A stretch of DNA of 19,105 bases from Synergistota bacterium (GTDB taxonomy: Bacteria > Synergistota > JAGHAJ01), in assembly GCA_021161545.1 (NCBI GenBank), contig JAGHAJ010000198.1, forward strand, positions 1 to 19,105. The letters are read 5' to 3'. Below are positions 6,859-15,130 of this stretch, piece by piece. The position numbers and the translations under genes are program-made. Every line of letters starts with the position of its first letter. The first letter of the stretch is position 1. Under the pieces are notes generated by a model. It searched no databases. It had not been told where the DNA came from and saw only the letters and a list, made by a program, of their open reading frames with translations.

Positions 6859-7815
6859 ATGAGGAAGTGGGTAGTGGGTATTTTGATAGTGTTGATTGCT
6901 TTGCCGGTGAGTTTGGGTTTAGCGAAGACTACCACGATAGGGTTTATCCCGATGACTCTGAGTAATGAGTACTTCATAACTATGGTGAATGCGGCAAAGC
7001 AAGAGGCTAAGAAACTTGGTGTAAAGCTCATCATTCAGGCTGGACAAAGACACGGTTCGGCTGAGGAGCAGATGAGAATCATGGAGACTATGATAGCACA
7101 TCATGTAAATGCGATATGTATCGTCCCATCCAGCTCCCAAGGTCTTATACCCGCTTTGAGAAAAGCCAAAAAGGCGGGTATTCCCGTTATAAACCTCGAT
7201 ACGAGATTTGACCCCAAAGCGGTGAAGGCGGCAGGCCTAAAGGTTGTACCATTCATTGGAACAAATAACTACTATGGCGCGCAGATTGCTGGTTGGTTTG
7301 CACTTGCCATTACAGGTGCAAAGGGAGAGGTTGCTATACTGACCGGTATTGCAGGCCAGCAGAATACGGCTGATAGGAGAAATGGATTTTACGATGTAGT
7401 TTCAAAGGCTTCAGGTATTAAGGTAGTTGCAGAGCAGACAGCTAACTGGGAAGTGGAGCAGGGATACAATGTAACTCAGACCATCTTGAGAGCACATCCA
7501 AATCTCAGGCTTATCTTTGCGAGCAATGACAACATGGCTCTTGGTGCTATAAGGGCAATCAAAGCAGTCAAGAAACAGAAAAAGGTAGTAGTTATTGGTT
7601 ACGATGCGATACCTGCAGCACTTGACTCCATAGAGGCTGGGGAACTTGCAGGTACTATTGCACAGTTCCCGGCAGAAATGGGGATTCTGGGTGTGAGGTA
7701 CTCTGTAGATGCTATAAAAGGTAAGAAGATACCATCCTATGTGCAGACACCTTCTGAGCTTATCTTTAAGTATAATGTAAAGGCATTTAAGAAGTATCTT
7801 TCGCAGTTCAAGTAG
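6859..7815 (+). CDS. Sugar-binding protein of the ABC transporter, RbsB type
   Basis: Exported binding protein of 318 residues that delivers the sugar to the permease. Residues 1-22 are a signal peptide (basic MRKW, a hydrophobic run, cut near GLAK). The mature chain begins TTTIGFIPMTLSNEYF, the opening strand of type I periplasmic binding proteins. It continues with family landmarks such as the IVPSSSQGLIPAL stretch, PVINLDTRF at the hinge, FIGTNNYYGAQIAGW, and FASNDNMALGAIRAI in the second lobe. The ATG at 6859 is 8 bases after AGGAGG (6845-6850); the in-frame GTG at 6850 overlaps that site and is rejected. RbsB-type proteins bind pentoses, hexoses, polyols or AI-2, so the ligand stays open. 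A strong hairpin follows the stop. Confidence 0.92.
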   Translation: MRKWVVGILIVLIALPVSLGLAKTTTIGFIPMTLSNEYFITMVNAAKQEAKKLGVKLIIQAGQRHGSAEEQMRIMETMIAHHVNAICIVPSSSQGLIPALRKAKKAGIPVINLDTRFDPKAVKAAGLKVVPFIGTNNYYGAQIAGWFALAITGAKGEVAILTGIAGQQNTADRRNGFYDVVSKASGIKVVAEQTANWEVEQGYNVTQTILRAHPNLRLIFASNDNMALGAIRAIKAVKKQKKVVVIGYDAIPAALDSIEAGELAGTIAQFPAEMGILGVRYSVDAIKGKKIPSYVQTPSELIFKYNVKAFKKYLSQFK

Positions 7816-7820
7816 AAAAA

Positions 7821-7845
7821 AGGGGCCCCTTAATTAAGGGGCCCT
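7821..7845 (+). repeat. Long GC-rich palindrome after the binding-protein gene
   Basis: Positions 7823-7844 are a perfect 22-base palindrome: two GGGCCCC/GGGGCCC blocks around TTAATTAA. In RNA it forms a very stable hairpin five bases after the binding-protein stop. A run of A precedes it, and TGCACATAAAGG instead of a U-tract follows, so it is not a standard intrinsic terminator in the operon direction. It most likely protects the 3' end of the upstream message or partly attenuates the kinase and enzyme genes. Confidence 0.75.
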
Positions 7846-7867
7846 GCACATAAAGGAGGCTTTGTGT

Positions 7868-9355
7868 GTGAAGAAGGTTATTCTGTCGATTGATATTGGA
7901 ACGACGGGTGTAAAACTCTCTTTTGTCAATTTGAAAGGGTATGTGGAGTGCTCTGCTTACAGGGAATATTCTATAATATCGGAAAGCTCTGCAATGGCAG
8001 AGGAAGATCCGTCTGCGTGGTGGGAAGGTATAGTGGACGGTATGAAAGAGATCAGAGAGAGGTGTGGGATAGACTATAGCGTGGAAGCAATATCGTTGTG
8101 TGGACAGATGCATACACATGTCTATATGGATGGAGATGGCAGACCGTTAAGAAGGGCGATTACATGGCTTGACCAACGAAGCACCTCTGTTATTTCAAAG
8201 TGGGAGAGTAGTGGTATTAGAGAAAAGATATTTGACATTACTTGGGTTTTGCCAACTACCACCTATACCCTGCCACAGGTATGCTGGGTGAAGGAAAACG
8301 AACCAGATGTTTTTGAGAAGACTGCAGGAATATTGGTGGCGAAGGACTATGTGAAGTTTATCTTAACGGGTGAGAAGGTGACGGATCCCTCTGATGCGTC
8401 GGGTATAGGTGCTTTTGATATAAAGTCCGGTAGATGGAGTGAAGAGGTTTTTGAAATGGTGGGGGTGCGTAAGAACCTCTTTCCTGATATTGCTTCATCT
8501 ACCCATGTGGTTGGAAGAGTTAAAGCGTCTGTAGCGAAAGAACTTGGTTTGCCTGAAGGTGTCCCTGTTGTTAATGGTGGTGCAGACCATGCGGTTGCGG
8601 AGATAGGAGCAGGTATGTTGCATAGAGGGGATGCTGTGAGTGTTCTTGGTACGGCCGGGGTTGTGGCTGCCTGTAGCTCTGAAGCTATCAAGGATAGAAG
8701 GGTAGTTTGCTGGCGTTATCCCATAGATGGTTATTGGGATATCTTGGGGATAACCCAGACTGCTGCTTCGAGTCTGACATGGTTTAGAAATGCGTTTGAC
8801 CCTGATGCGTCTGCAGAGATATTTGAGCATTATTCAGAGCTGGCGAATGAAATTGATGAGGGCTCAAATGGATTGATATTTTTGCCGTATTTAATGGGCG
8901 AAAGAACGCCTCATTGGGATTCAGATGCAAAGGGAGTTTTCTTTGGTGTAAAGATGATGCATACAAAGGCCCATTTCATAAGGGCCATAATGGAAGGTGT
9001 GGCTTATTCCATAAAGGATTGTGTTGAGGTGATGGAGCAGAATCTGGGAGATATTGGCGATATCAGGCTTATTGGAGGTGGAAGCAAGAGTGATGTGTGG
9101 AGGAAGATATTGTCAAATGTGGTTGGAAAGAGGTTGCTTATTCCTGAGGTTCAAGATGCAGGTGCTATTGGAAATCTGATACTTGCAGGGTTCTCTATGG
9201 GCTTTTTAGGAGATGTAAGAGATGCGGAGGCCCTCATAAGGTATCAGGTAGAGCTTTATCCGATGGTAGAGAAGGTCAAGTTGTATGAGAGGCTCTTTAA
9301 TTTGTATAGGCAGATATATGGTGCAACAAGAGATATAATGCATGAGGTTCCCTGA
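7868..9355 (+). CDS. FGGY-family sugar kinase (xylulokinase-like)
   Basis: ATP-dependent sugar or polyol kinase of 495 residues, the usual FGGY length. It has the N-terminal phosphate loop SIDIGTTGVKL (7-17), the substrate motif CGQMHTHVYMDGDG (78-91), ITWLDQRS (98-105), the catalytic-base region VNGGADHAVAEIGAG (235-249, with D240), LGTAGV (260-265), GERTPHWDSDAKG (344-356) and the adenosine motif IGGGSKSDVWR (402-412). E. coli-type xylulokinases have QMHG and W-N-DQR; here these are QMHT and W-L-DQR, so D-xylulose is not a safe substrate. GTG 7868 was chosen because GGAGG (7855-7859) is 8 bases ahead; TTG 7862 would be too close. Its place before a glycyl radical enzyme suggests it makes the phosphorylated substrate or precursor. 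Confidence 0.88.
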   Translation: MKKVILSIDIGTTGVKLSFVNLKGYVECSAYREYSIISESSAMAEEDPSAWWEGIVDGMKEIRERCGIDYSVEAISLCGQMHTHVYMDGDGRPLRRAITWLDQRSTSVISKWESSGIREKIFDITWVLPTTTYTLPQVCWVKENEPDVFEKTAGILVAKDYVKFILTGEKVTDPSDASGIGAFDIKSGRWSEEVFEMVGVRKNLFPDIASSTHVVGRVKASVAKELGLPEGVPVVNGGADHAVAEIGAGMLHRGDAVSVLGTAGVVAACSSEAIKDRRVVCWRYPIDGYWDILGITQTAASSLTWFRNAFDPDASAEIFEHYSELANEIDEGSNGLIFLPYLMGERTPHWDSDAKGVFFGVKMMHTKAHFIRAIMEGVAYSIKDCVEVMEQNLGDIGDIRLIGGGSKSDVWRKILSNVVGKRLLIPEVQDAGAIGNLILAGFSMGFLGDVRDAEALIRYQVELYPMVEKVKLYERLFNLYRQIYGATRDIMHEVP

Positions 9356-9379
9356 AGTGGCCAGGGAGGAGAGGGGGTA

Positions 9380-11821
9380 ATGGCTATGAAGGAGGCCATA
9401 AAGGAAGGTATGATGAGTGAGAGGATAGCGCGTCTCAGGAAGCGCTTTTCGGATACGGTGCCGGAAATATGTCCTGAGAGGGCAAGGTATTTCACAGAGT
9501 CTATGAAGAGGACAGAAGGTGAACCGATTGTCCTTAGGCGGGCAAAGGCATTTTACGAAGTGCTTGATAAGATGACAGTATTTGTTGCTGATGACGAGCT
9601 TATCATTGGTAATCAGGCGAGTAAACCAAGGGCGGTTCCGGTCTATCCGGAGTATTCGTACGAATGGTTGATAGAGGAGTTCAATGGTAAGCCATATCAC
9701 TTTTACGAGAGACCTGCGGATAAATTCTACTATACGGAAGCGGTTAAGAATGAAATCTTTGAGATAATAGACTACTGGAAGGGAAAGACATTATTTGAGA
9801 ATCTCAGAAGATATCTACCAGAGGAATACAGAAATGCGTGGGATGCAGGGGTTACCGATACAACATGGGTTTCTATCTGCGGGTTTGGAAATATCATACC
9901 TGATTACAGGTGGGTGCTGGAAGAGGGTTTGAATGGTGTTATCAGGAAAGCCAAAGAGGAGTTAGGGAAACTTAATCTTGCAGAACCCGGGGCTGTGAAG
10001 AAAAAATGGTTCCTTGAAGCCGTAATTATAGGGAACGAGGCAGTTATCAACTTTGCAAACAGGCTTTCTAAGCACTGCCTGGAGCTTGCGGAGAAGGAGA
10101 ATAATCCTACTCGTAAGGAAGAACTTTTGGAAATGGCCAGAATTTCCAGGAAGGTACCAGCTGAAGGGGCTACTACGTTCTGGGAGGCACTGCAGAGTGT
10201 ATGGATAATACTTCTTACCGTTCATCTGGAGTCAAATGGACATGCCATCTCCTTGGGTAGGTTTGACCAGTACTTGTATCCTTATTACAGGTCAGATATA
10301 GAGGCAGGGAGATTGACAGAAGCAGAAGCACTGGAGCTGATAGAGGCGTTCTATATAAAGACCAATGAGCTGAATAAGATACGCTCTTGGGCAGATACTT
10401 CCGTGTTTACTGGTTATCACATGGCAATAAATCTCACCATAGGTGGCCTGACCCCAGAGGGGAAGGATGCAACAAATGAGCTTACTCACCTCTCTCTGGA
10501 GGCATGCCGTGAGCTGAGGCTCCCTACACCTTCTGTCTCTTTGCAGGTCTCCAAGGTGACAACAGATGAGCTTCTGGATAAGGCACTTCAGGTCATTCAG
10601 GAGCATGGAGGAGGGCAGCCTGCACTTTACAATGCTGAGGCGTTTATAGAGGCATTGAAGGTCTTGGGCATACGAGAGGAAGACCTCTACAACTATGCTC
10701 AAGACGGGTGTATAGAGGCTACTATACCTGGAAAGTGGGATTTTGCTGCAAAAGGGGCATGGCTTAATGTCGCTAAGATACTGGAGCTTACATTGTATGG
10801 TGGTAAAGACCCATTGACAGGAAAACAGCTTTATAAGACTGAAGGTACACTTGAAACCTTTGGCTCAATGGAAGAACTTATGGATAGCTTCAGGAAGCAG
10901 CTCCATCACTACATAGAGATGTCGGTGGCGTTAGACCACATGAACGATGAATTCCACCGTATGATGGACTTAAATGCGTTCAGGTCTTCTCTTATACATG
11001 ATTCTATCGAAAGGGGACTTGACCTGATAGAGGGTGGAAGTATTTACTCTGCAGATGGTGCACCTGTTGTAGGAGTGATGACTGCTGCTGATGGGTTAGC
11101 AGCGATAGAGCAACTGGTGTTTAAAGAAAAGCGCATAACTGGTAAACAATTGCTTCATGCGTTGAAGACTAACTTTCAGGACGACTCGACAGACCCGACT
11201 GGAGACGAGATAAGACAGCTTTTGCTTCGTGCCCCTAAGTTTGGAAATGATGACGATAGAGCAGATAAGTATGCAGTTGAGATTACAGACACTATAGGTT
11301 ACAACTACAGATATAAGTTCAAGAATTCCCGTTATGGCAAAGGACCTGTTCCGGGAAGTTATGCGTTGAGCCTGAGTTCTGTTACGGGTAATGCTGCCTA
11401 TGGTAGGTTTGTGGGGGCTACCCCCGACGGACGTTACGCAGGTAAACCTGTAAACAATGGTATATCTCCGAGTAATGGTGCAGAGAAGGAAGGCCCTACT
11501 GGCGTTATAAACTCTGTAGGAAAGTTGCCGAGTAAGTGGTTTCAAAAAGGAGCTATCCTTAATTTAAGGCTTGCAAGTGGTGTTCTAAAGACAGAAGAGG
11601 GCAGAAAGAGGGCTATGGGACTGGTTCGGACACTATTTGATAAGATGGGTGTTCATATACAGTTTAATGTGGTAGATACAGAGGTCTTGCTTGATGCAAT
11701 GAAGCATCCAGATGAGTATCAAGACCTATTGGTAAGAGTAGCTGGGTATAGCGCTTATTTTGTTCCACTCGATGAAGACCTGAAGTGGGATATAATAACG
11801 AGGTCTCTATTTGACCTGTAA
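9380..11821 (+). CDS. Glycyl radical enzyme, dehydratase/lyase type, unknown substrate
   Basis: Oxygen-sensitive radical enzyme of 813 residues, usual for the family. The C-terminal radical loop RVAGYSAYF puts the glycyl radical on Gly789. The thiyl motif GCIE has Cys444 followed two on by Glu446, the Cys-x-Glu pattern of dehydratases and C-X lyases; pyruvate formate-lyase has Cys-Cys instead. The N-terminus has the family stretch EGEPIVLRRAKAF and ELIIGNQASKPR. Against glycerol dehydratase as I remember it, His288 and Tyr346 match substrate-side residues, but N171, A289 and K458 replace His, Ser and Asp. Start ATG 9380 follows a GGGAGGAG site; 9410 is a possible later start. It lies 24 bases after the kinase and 22 before its activase. 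No microcompartment or aldehyde dehydrogenase gene is in the window, so the product's fate is unseen. Confidence 0.9.
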   Translation: MAMKEAIKEGMMSERIARLRKRFSDTVPEICPERARYFTESMKRTEGEPIVLRRAKAFYEVLDKMTVFVADDELIIGNQASKPRAVPVYPEYSYEWLIEEFNGKPYHFYERPADKFYYTEAVKNEIFEIIDYWKGKTLFENLRRYLPEEYRNAWDAGVTDTTWVSICGFGNIIPDYRWVLEEGLNGVIRKAKEELGKLNLAEPGAVKKKWFLEAVIIGNEAVINFANRLSKHCLELAEKENNPTRKEELLEMARISRKVPAEGATTFWEALQSVWIILLTVHLESNGHAISLGRFDQYLYPYYRSDIEAGRLTEAEALELIEAFYIKTNELNKIRSWADTSVFTGYHMAINLTIGGLTPEGKDATNELTHLSLEACRELRLPTPSVSLQVSKVTTDELLDKALQVIQEHGGGQPALYNAEAFIEALKVLGIREEDLYNYAQDGCIEATIPGKWDFAAKGAWLNVAKILELTLYGGKDPLTGKQLYKTEGTLETFGSMEELMDSFRKQLHHYIEMSVALDHMNDEFHRMMDLNAFRSSLIHDSIERGLDLIEGGSIYSADGAPVVGVMTAADGLAAIEQLVFKEKRITGKQLLHALKTNFQDDSTDPTGDEIRQLLLRAPKFGNDDDRADKYAVEITDTIGYNYRYKFKNSRYGKGPVPGSYALSLSSVTGNAAYGRFVGATPDGRYAGKPVNNGISPSNGAEKEGPTGVINSVGKLPSKWFQKGAILNLRLASGVLKTEEGRKRAMGLVRTLFDKMGVHIQFNVVDTEVLLDAMKHPDEYQDLLVRVAGYSAYFVPLDEDLKWDIITRSLFDL

Positions 11822-11843
11822 GGGTTGCTTAAAGGGGTAGAAT

Positions 11844-12764
11844 GTGGCCAAAGGTGTAGTATTTAATATAGAAAGATTTGCAACAAAAGATGGACCGGGT
11901 ATTAGGACACTGATTTTCTTGAAGGGTTGCCCACTCAGGTGTATATGGTGCAGCAACCCTGAGTCTCATAATGCACAGCCTGAGATTTTATGGTATCCTA
12001 CCAAGTGTCACGGTTGCAATAGGTGTTTGGAAGCATGTCCGACAGGTGCTATAACATTAAATGAAGAGTTTGGACTGTATCTGGACCCATCTAAGTGTGT
12101 TATGTGTGAGGATTGTGTTAAGGTATGCTATTACGGTGCACGTGAGGTGGTTGGGAGAGAAGTTACAGCGGAGGAGATATGTGGAGAAATTCTTAAAGAC
12201 TTGCCGTACTTCCTGCGGAGTGGAGGTGGTATAACCTTCTCAGGAGGTGAACCCTTACTGCAGGCAGATTTTGTGGTGAGTGTGTCCGTTTTATGTAAGA
12301 AAAAGGTAGATATAACAGTTGCAATTGAGACTTCTGGTTATGTAGGGTGGGATAAAGTGCAAAGGGTGTTACCGGTTACCGATATTCTATTTTTTGACCT
12401 GAAGCACATAGACCCGAGTGAGCACGAAAAATTGACAGGTAAGACGAATAAACTAATATTGGAGAATCTCAAGAGACTGAGTTCTATATCCTTTCCCGTT
12501 ATTATCAGGATACCTGTTGTACCGACTCTTAACGATGACAGAGAGACCCATAAGAAGATGATAGGATTTGTTTTGAGCCTGAACAATGTGGAAAGGGTGG
12601 AACTATTGCCTTATCACAGGTTAGGCGTTACGAAGTATCAGGGACTTGGAAGAAGGTATCTTCTAAAGGAATTGCCTGCCCTTAAGCCTGATGACCCTGC
12701 ATTGAAAGAACTTGAAGCGCTGTGGAGGGAATCTAAGATTAATGTGAGAATAGGTACAGTTTAG
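11844..12764 (+). CDS. Glycyl radical enzyme activase (radical SAM)
   Basis: This 306-residue radical-SAM protein would install the glycyl radical on Gly789 of the enzyme encoded upstream, using S-adenosylmethionine and a [4Fe-4S] cluster. The cluster motif CPLRCIWC is at residues 29-36 (Cys29, 33, 36: CX3CX2C). Between it and the barrel lies a ferredoxin-like insert with two further cysteine sets: C55, C58, C61, C65 and C85, C88, C91, C95. That insert is typical of activases of dehydratase-type enzymes and absent from pyruvate formate-lyase activase. GGGITFSGGEPLL (about 128-140) is the SAM-binding GGE region. The GTG start at 11844 follows AAAGGGGT at a suitable distance. Tight linkage makes the pairing nearly certain. 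Confidence 0.93.
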   Translation: MAKGVVFNIERFATKDGPGIRTLIFLKGCPLRCIWCSNPESHNAQPEILWYPTKCHGCNRCLEACPTGAITLNEEFGLYLDPSKCVMCEDCVKVCYYGAREVVGREVTAEEICGEILKDLPYFLRSGGGITFSGGEPLLQADFVVSVSVLCKKKVDITVAIETSGYVGWDKVQRVLPVTDILFFDLKHIDPSEHEKLTGKTNKLILENLKRLSSISFPVIIRIPVVPTLNDDRETHKKMIGFVLSLNNVERVELLPYHRLGVTKYQGLGRRYLLKELPALKPDDPALKELEALWRESKINVRIGTV

Positions 12765-12795
12765 GTAGCTGAAATGCTTGGGAGGATAGGGCGTT

Positions 12796-13527
12796 ATGGT
12801 TGGAGAGAACAGGAAGTCTAAGAGGATGCATAAAATACTGGATATTCTTTCTCAGGAGGGGACTGTTAAGACAGAAGAGCTCTCCTCCAAGGTTGGGGCT
12901 TCTATTACGACACTGAGAAGAGATTTGAGTGTGTTGCAAAGATTGGGTTATATTGTAAAGGGTTATGGTTTTGTCACTCTTTTGGGAGGAAACCCTGCTG
13001 AAAATGGTTCTTTCATGAAGAGGCTTAGTATGAACAGAGAAGAGAAGGAAAAGATTGCGATGAAGGCCGTAAACTATGTTAATGAGGGCGATGTCATATT
13101 TTTAGATGAGAGTACGACGTGCTATGTGTTTGCGCAGGCGCTTGTCAGGAGGTTTAAGAAGCTCCACATAATAACGAATGCTATACATACCCTGCTCGTT
13201 TTGGCACAATCTCCATGTTTTCTTGTGGAATCTACAGGTGGCAGTTTGCTTTCACACTTTGACTCGCTTATTGGTCCGAAGGCGGAATCCAATCTCAAAG
13301 GGATTTATGCTCAAAAGTTTTTCTTTTCCTGCAAGGCACTGAAGCAAGACGAGGGAACTTTCGAACTGAACCCCTTTTCTGCCAGTATAAAACGAATAAT
13401 GCTTGCCAATTCGGAGGAAAACTATCTTTTAGTTGATCATACAAAAATAGGCTCTGTTTCTCCATTCTTTTGTATAGACATAGGCGATATTCAGCATGTT
13501 ATAACTGACAAAGAGGGTATAGCTTAA
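12796..13527 (+). CDS. DeoR-family transcriptional regulator
   Basis: Likely repressor of this catabolic operon (243 residues; the family is about 250). A winged helix-turn-helix occupies roughly residues 8-62, with the recognition part ASITTLRRDLSVLQRLG (35-51). The C-terminal sensor domain has the phosphosugar loop as LDESTT (103-108; the family usual is close to DSGSTT), TNAIHTLLVLAQ (127-138) and VDHTKIG (213-219, usual DSSKFG). It presumably senses a phosphorylated intermediate made by the kinase. It is last in the operon, 31 bases after the activase, with GGAGG (12781-12785) 10 bases before ATG. Its stop is only two bases from the end of the convergent gene, leaving no space for a terminator. 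Candidate target: the GTCAAAA repeats at 4262-4289. Confidence 0.88.
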   Translation: MVGENRKSKRMHKILDILSQEGTVKTEELSSKVGASITTLRRDLSVLQRLGYIVKGYGFVTLLGGNPAENGSFMKRLSMNREEKEKIAMKAVNYVNEGDVIFLDESTTCYVFAQALVRRFKKLHIITNAIHTLLVLAQSPCFLVESTGGSLLSHFDSLIGPKAESNLKGIYAQKFFFSCKALKQDEGTFELNPFSASIKRIMLANSEENYLLVDHTKIGSVSPFFCIDIGDIQHVITDKEGIA

Positions 13528-13529
13528 GT

Positions 13530-14078
13530 CTAATTTTGTTGTTTTAGGTTTGATTTTTGTGATTCCTCTGCCTCTTGCAGGCTGTTGTAACCTATTTTTT
13601 CGAAGAGATAGGTGTAGCTTACTTCTGCCATATTTGTACCGTTGTCTTTCATGTTTGCGACATCTTCGTGGTATAGTTTTAGTGTCTCTTTTGAGAATGT
13701 GGTAAGTTCGCACTTTAGATAGGTTTTGAATTCATCCCCTTTATTTACGAATATGTGTGGATATTTCTCTCTGAGTTCGTTCATCCACCCGCTCTCAATC
13801 TCTACAATCCTGTCTATTAGGGGATTTTCTACTGGTAGGTGCTTGTCTATGCATATGTACTTTTCTCGTAGGGGATTGGTGTTGCTCACTGATGCCATCT
13901 TCAGGTCATTCAGGTAGGACTCAAGTGTGTTTACAGATAGTGGATAGAACCTTACCATCCTCATTCTCTTAAATGTCTTTTCCCGCTTGCACTCTTCGTT
14001 TTCCATATTTATTCTTTTGAAAAAGTTGTACTCTACGTCTGCGATCTCTTTTAAGAGGCTCTCTTTATCCACCATCAT
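13530..14078 (-). CDS. DUF4125-like protein of unknown function
   Basis: A 182-residue, soluble, charged protein without signal peptide or membrane segment. The opening, about 20 residues of the type EIxxxExxFFxxxN, then KTFKRMRMVRF and ESYLNDLKMA, and later NPLIDRIVEIESGWMNEL, recalls the DUF4125 family, whose members are small helical proteins without known activity. I rely on memory of that pattern and am moderately sure. On the minus strand GTG, ATG and ATG follow one another at 14081, 14078 and 14075; AAGGAAG sits just ahead, so either ATG is likely. It is transcribed toward the DeoR gene with a two-base gap, and is separated by about 155 bases from the next minus-strand gene. No functional link to its neighbours is apparent. 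Confidence 0.7.
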   Translation of the reverse strand: MMVDKESLLKEIADVEYNFFKRINMENEECKREKTFKRMRMVRFYPLSVNTLESYLNDLKMASVSNTNPLREKYICIDKHLPVENPLIDRIVEIESGWMNELREKYPHIFVNKGDEFKTYLKCELTTFSKETLKLYHEDVANMKDNGTNMAEVSYTYLFEKIGYNSLQEAEESQKSNLKQQN

Positions 14079-14105
14079 CACTTCCTTTAAGTCAAGTCCC
14101 GAATC

Positions 14106-14233
14106 TCCTGTAAAAAGATGGCCAATCCTTTTGGTGCCTTGTTTAGAAAAGTTCTGTGTGCGATGATACCAGCATCTGAACCTTAGTTTTGTTAACTTTA
14201 CAACTATAACTCAGGCCGCCTATTTTTACAGGA
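14106..14233 (+). repeat. 11-base inverted repeats bounding the gap between two minus-strand genes
   Basis: TCCTGTAAAAA (14106-14116) and its exact complement TTTTTACAGGA (14223-14233) bound a 128-base gene-free segment. The ends could be terminal repeats of a small non-autonomous element or its remnant, or simply pair in RNA. I see no clear target duplication and no reading frame inside. Confidence 0.35.
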
Positions 14234-14235
14234 AT

Positions 14236-14850
14236 TTATAAGACATACCAATCCTTCACAAACTGCCAGTGTTTATCAGGGTCTTCAAAGATAACCTCAT
14301 TCGCATCAAAATATTCCGGATCGAATTCTCCTCCTACCCACTCCAGCAATTCTTTGTGTCTCTCATGGTTTGGATCTCTTATAGCTTCTAAAAATTCCTT
14401 GTACCCCCAAACCCCTCCGCAGTCTTCGGGTGGACATGCCCTTTTTCCAGCAATGCATATGGGATATTTAATATTTTTGTCTCGAGGAAGTATCTTTTCT
14501 AACTGTATCTTGTGCTCCCAACCATCCCCAAAGTCATAGGTATAATTTGCTATTCTATTTTCCATGGAAAACCAGTTAGCAATCTTTTCTCTGCGACCTG
14601 AAAGAATCAGCCACCGAGAAAAGTCGTCTTCCTCACTTGGAATTCCTATTCTCATTATCCATCCTCTGGAAGGATCGGGCATCTCAAATTCATGAAGGTG
14701 ACAACCAGACCAGCCCATAGCATCTTGAATAGCAACATGTAAATCCCAGAATGTATATGTTTCTGGAACCTGTATTCGCCGCCAGATTGGTGGTCTAATG
14801 CCTTTCAATGAAATCTTGAACTGGTATACCTTACTAAATCTCTTTTTCAT
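14236..14850 (-). CDS. Plasmid pRiA4b ORF-3-like protein
   Basis: The 204-residue product carries the hallmark of the pRiA4b ORF-3 family: VYQFKISLKGIRPPIWRRIQV near the N-terminus (about residues 8-28, seen in two parts, YQFKISLKG and RPPIWRRIQVP), then FWDLHVAIQDAMGWSGCHLHEF (34-55), YDFGDGWEHKIQLE (near 105-118) and CPPEDCGGVWGY (near 136-147). Members are found on plasmids, near transposons and in many chromosomes; their function is unknown. Cysteines in the CxxEDCGG part might bind metal, but this is inference. ATG 14850 is preceded on the minus strand by AGGAGGGAG. Mobile-DNA association elsewhere and its isolated minus-strand position suggest an acquired segment. Confidence 0.9.
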   Translation of the reverse strand: MKKRFSKVYQFKISLKGIRPPIWRRIQVPETYTFWDLHVAIQDAMGWSGCHLHEFEMPDPSRGWIMRIGIPSEEDDFSRWLILSGRREKIANWFSMENRIANYTYDFGDGWEHKIQLEKILPRDKNIKYPICIAGKRACPPEDCGGVWGYKEFLEAIRDPNHERHKELLEWVGGEFDPEYFDANEVIFEDPDKHWQFVKDWYVL

Positions 14851-15062
14851 TAAACTCCCTCCTGACAGTAGTGTTCAGTGAGTTGTAAATCAATTATTAC
14901 ACAACTGGTAAAAGATTTCAAGAGGATGATTAAGGAGGTGTATCAGCAGTTATCCCCACCCAGTTGTTTACTTATACCTTTATGCCTTTGATTAGAAGGT
15001 GATTGGGGAGTGAGAGAGAATGATAAAAGAGGGTAATACAAAAAAGTTGACATTAGCTATTC

Positions 15063-15090
15063 TTGACAGTAATTGCGGTGATGATATAAT
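15063..15090 (+). promoter_or_regulatory. Strong promoter of the TRAP-TAXI operon
   Basis: TTGACA (15063-15068) and TATAAT (15085-15090) are perfect hexamers 16 bases apart, and TG at 15082-15083 makes an extended -10. Another TTGACA lies at 15047-15052. Transcription would start near 15097, about 34 bases before the ATG at 15131. Because the promoter lies inside the upstream in-frame extension (from ATG 15020), it also excludes that longer start. Confidence 0.8.
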
Positions 15091-15130
15091 GTATATACTA
15101 AAACAATATTTTTGGAAAGGGGGTTGGACA

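Noticed and set aside
7821-7860. Palindrome as a true intrinsic terminator
   Set aside because: No U-tract follows in the operon direction, and the kinase gene needs read-through.
9380-11821. Annotation as pyruvate formate-lyase
   Set aside because: The active site is GCIE with one cysteine and a glutamate, not adjacent cysteines, and the activase has the extra two-cluster insert.
14955-14963. TTATCCCCA as a DnaA box
   Set aside because: One mismatch to consensus, no clustered copies and no origin genes nearby.
15020-15130. Longer start of the TAXI receptor at ATG 15020
   Set aside because: It would put 37 residues before a clear signal peptide, and a consensus promoter lies inside it.
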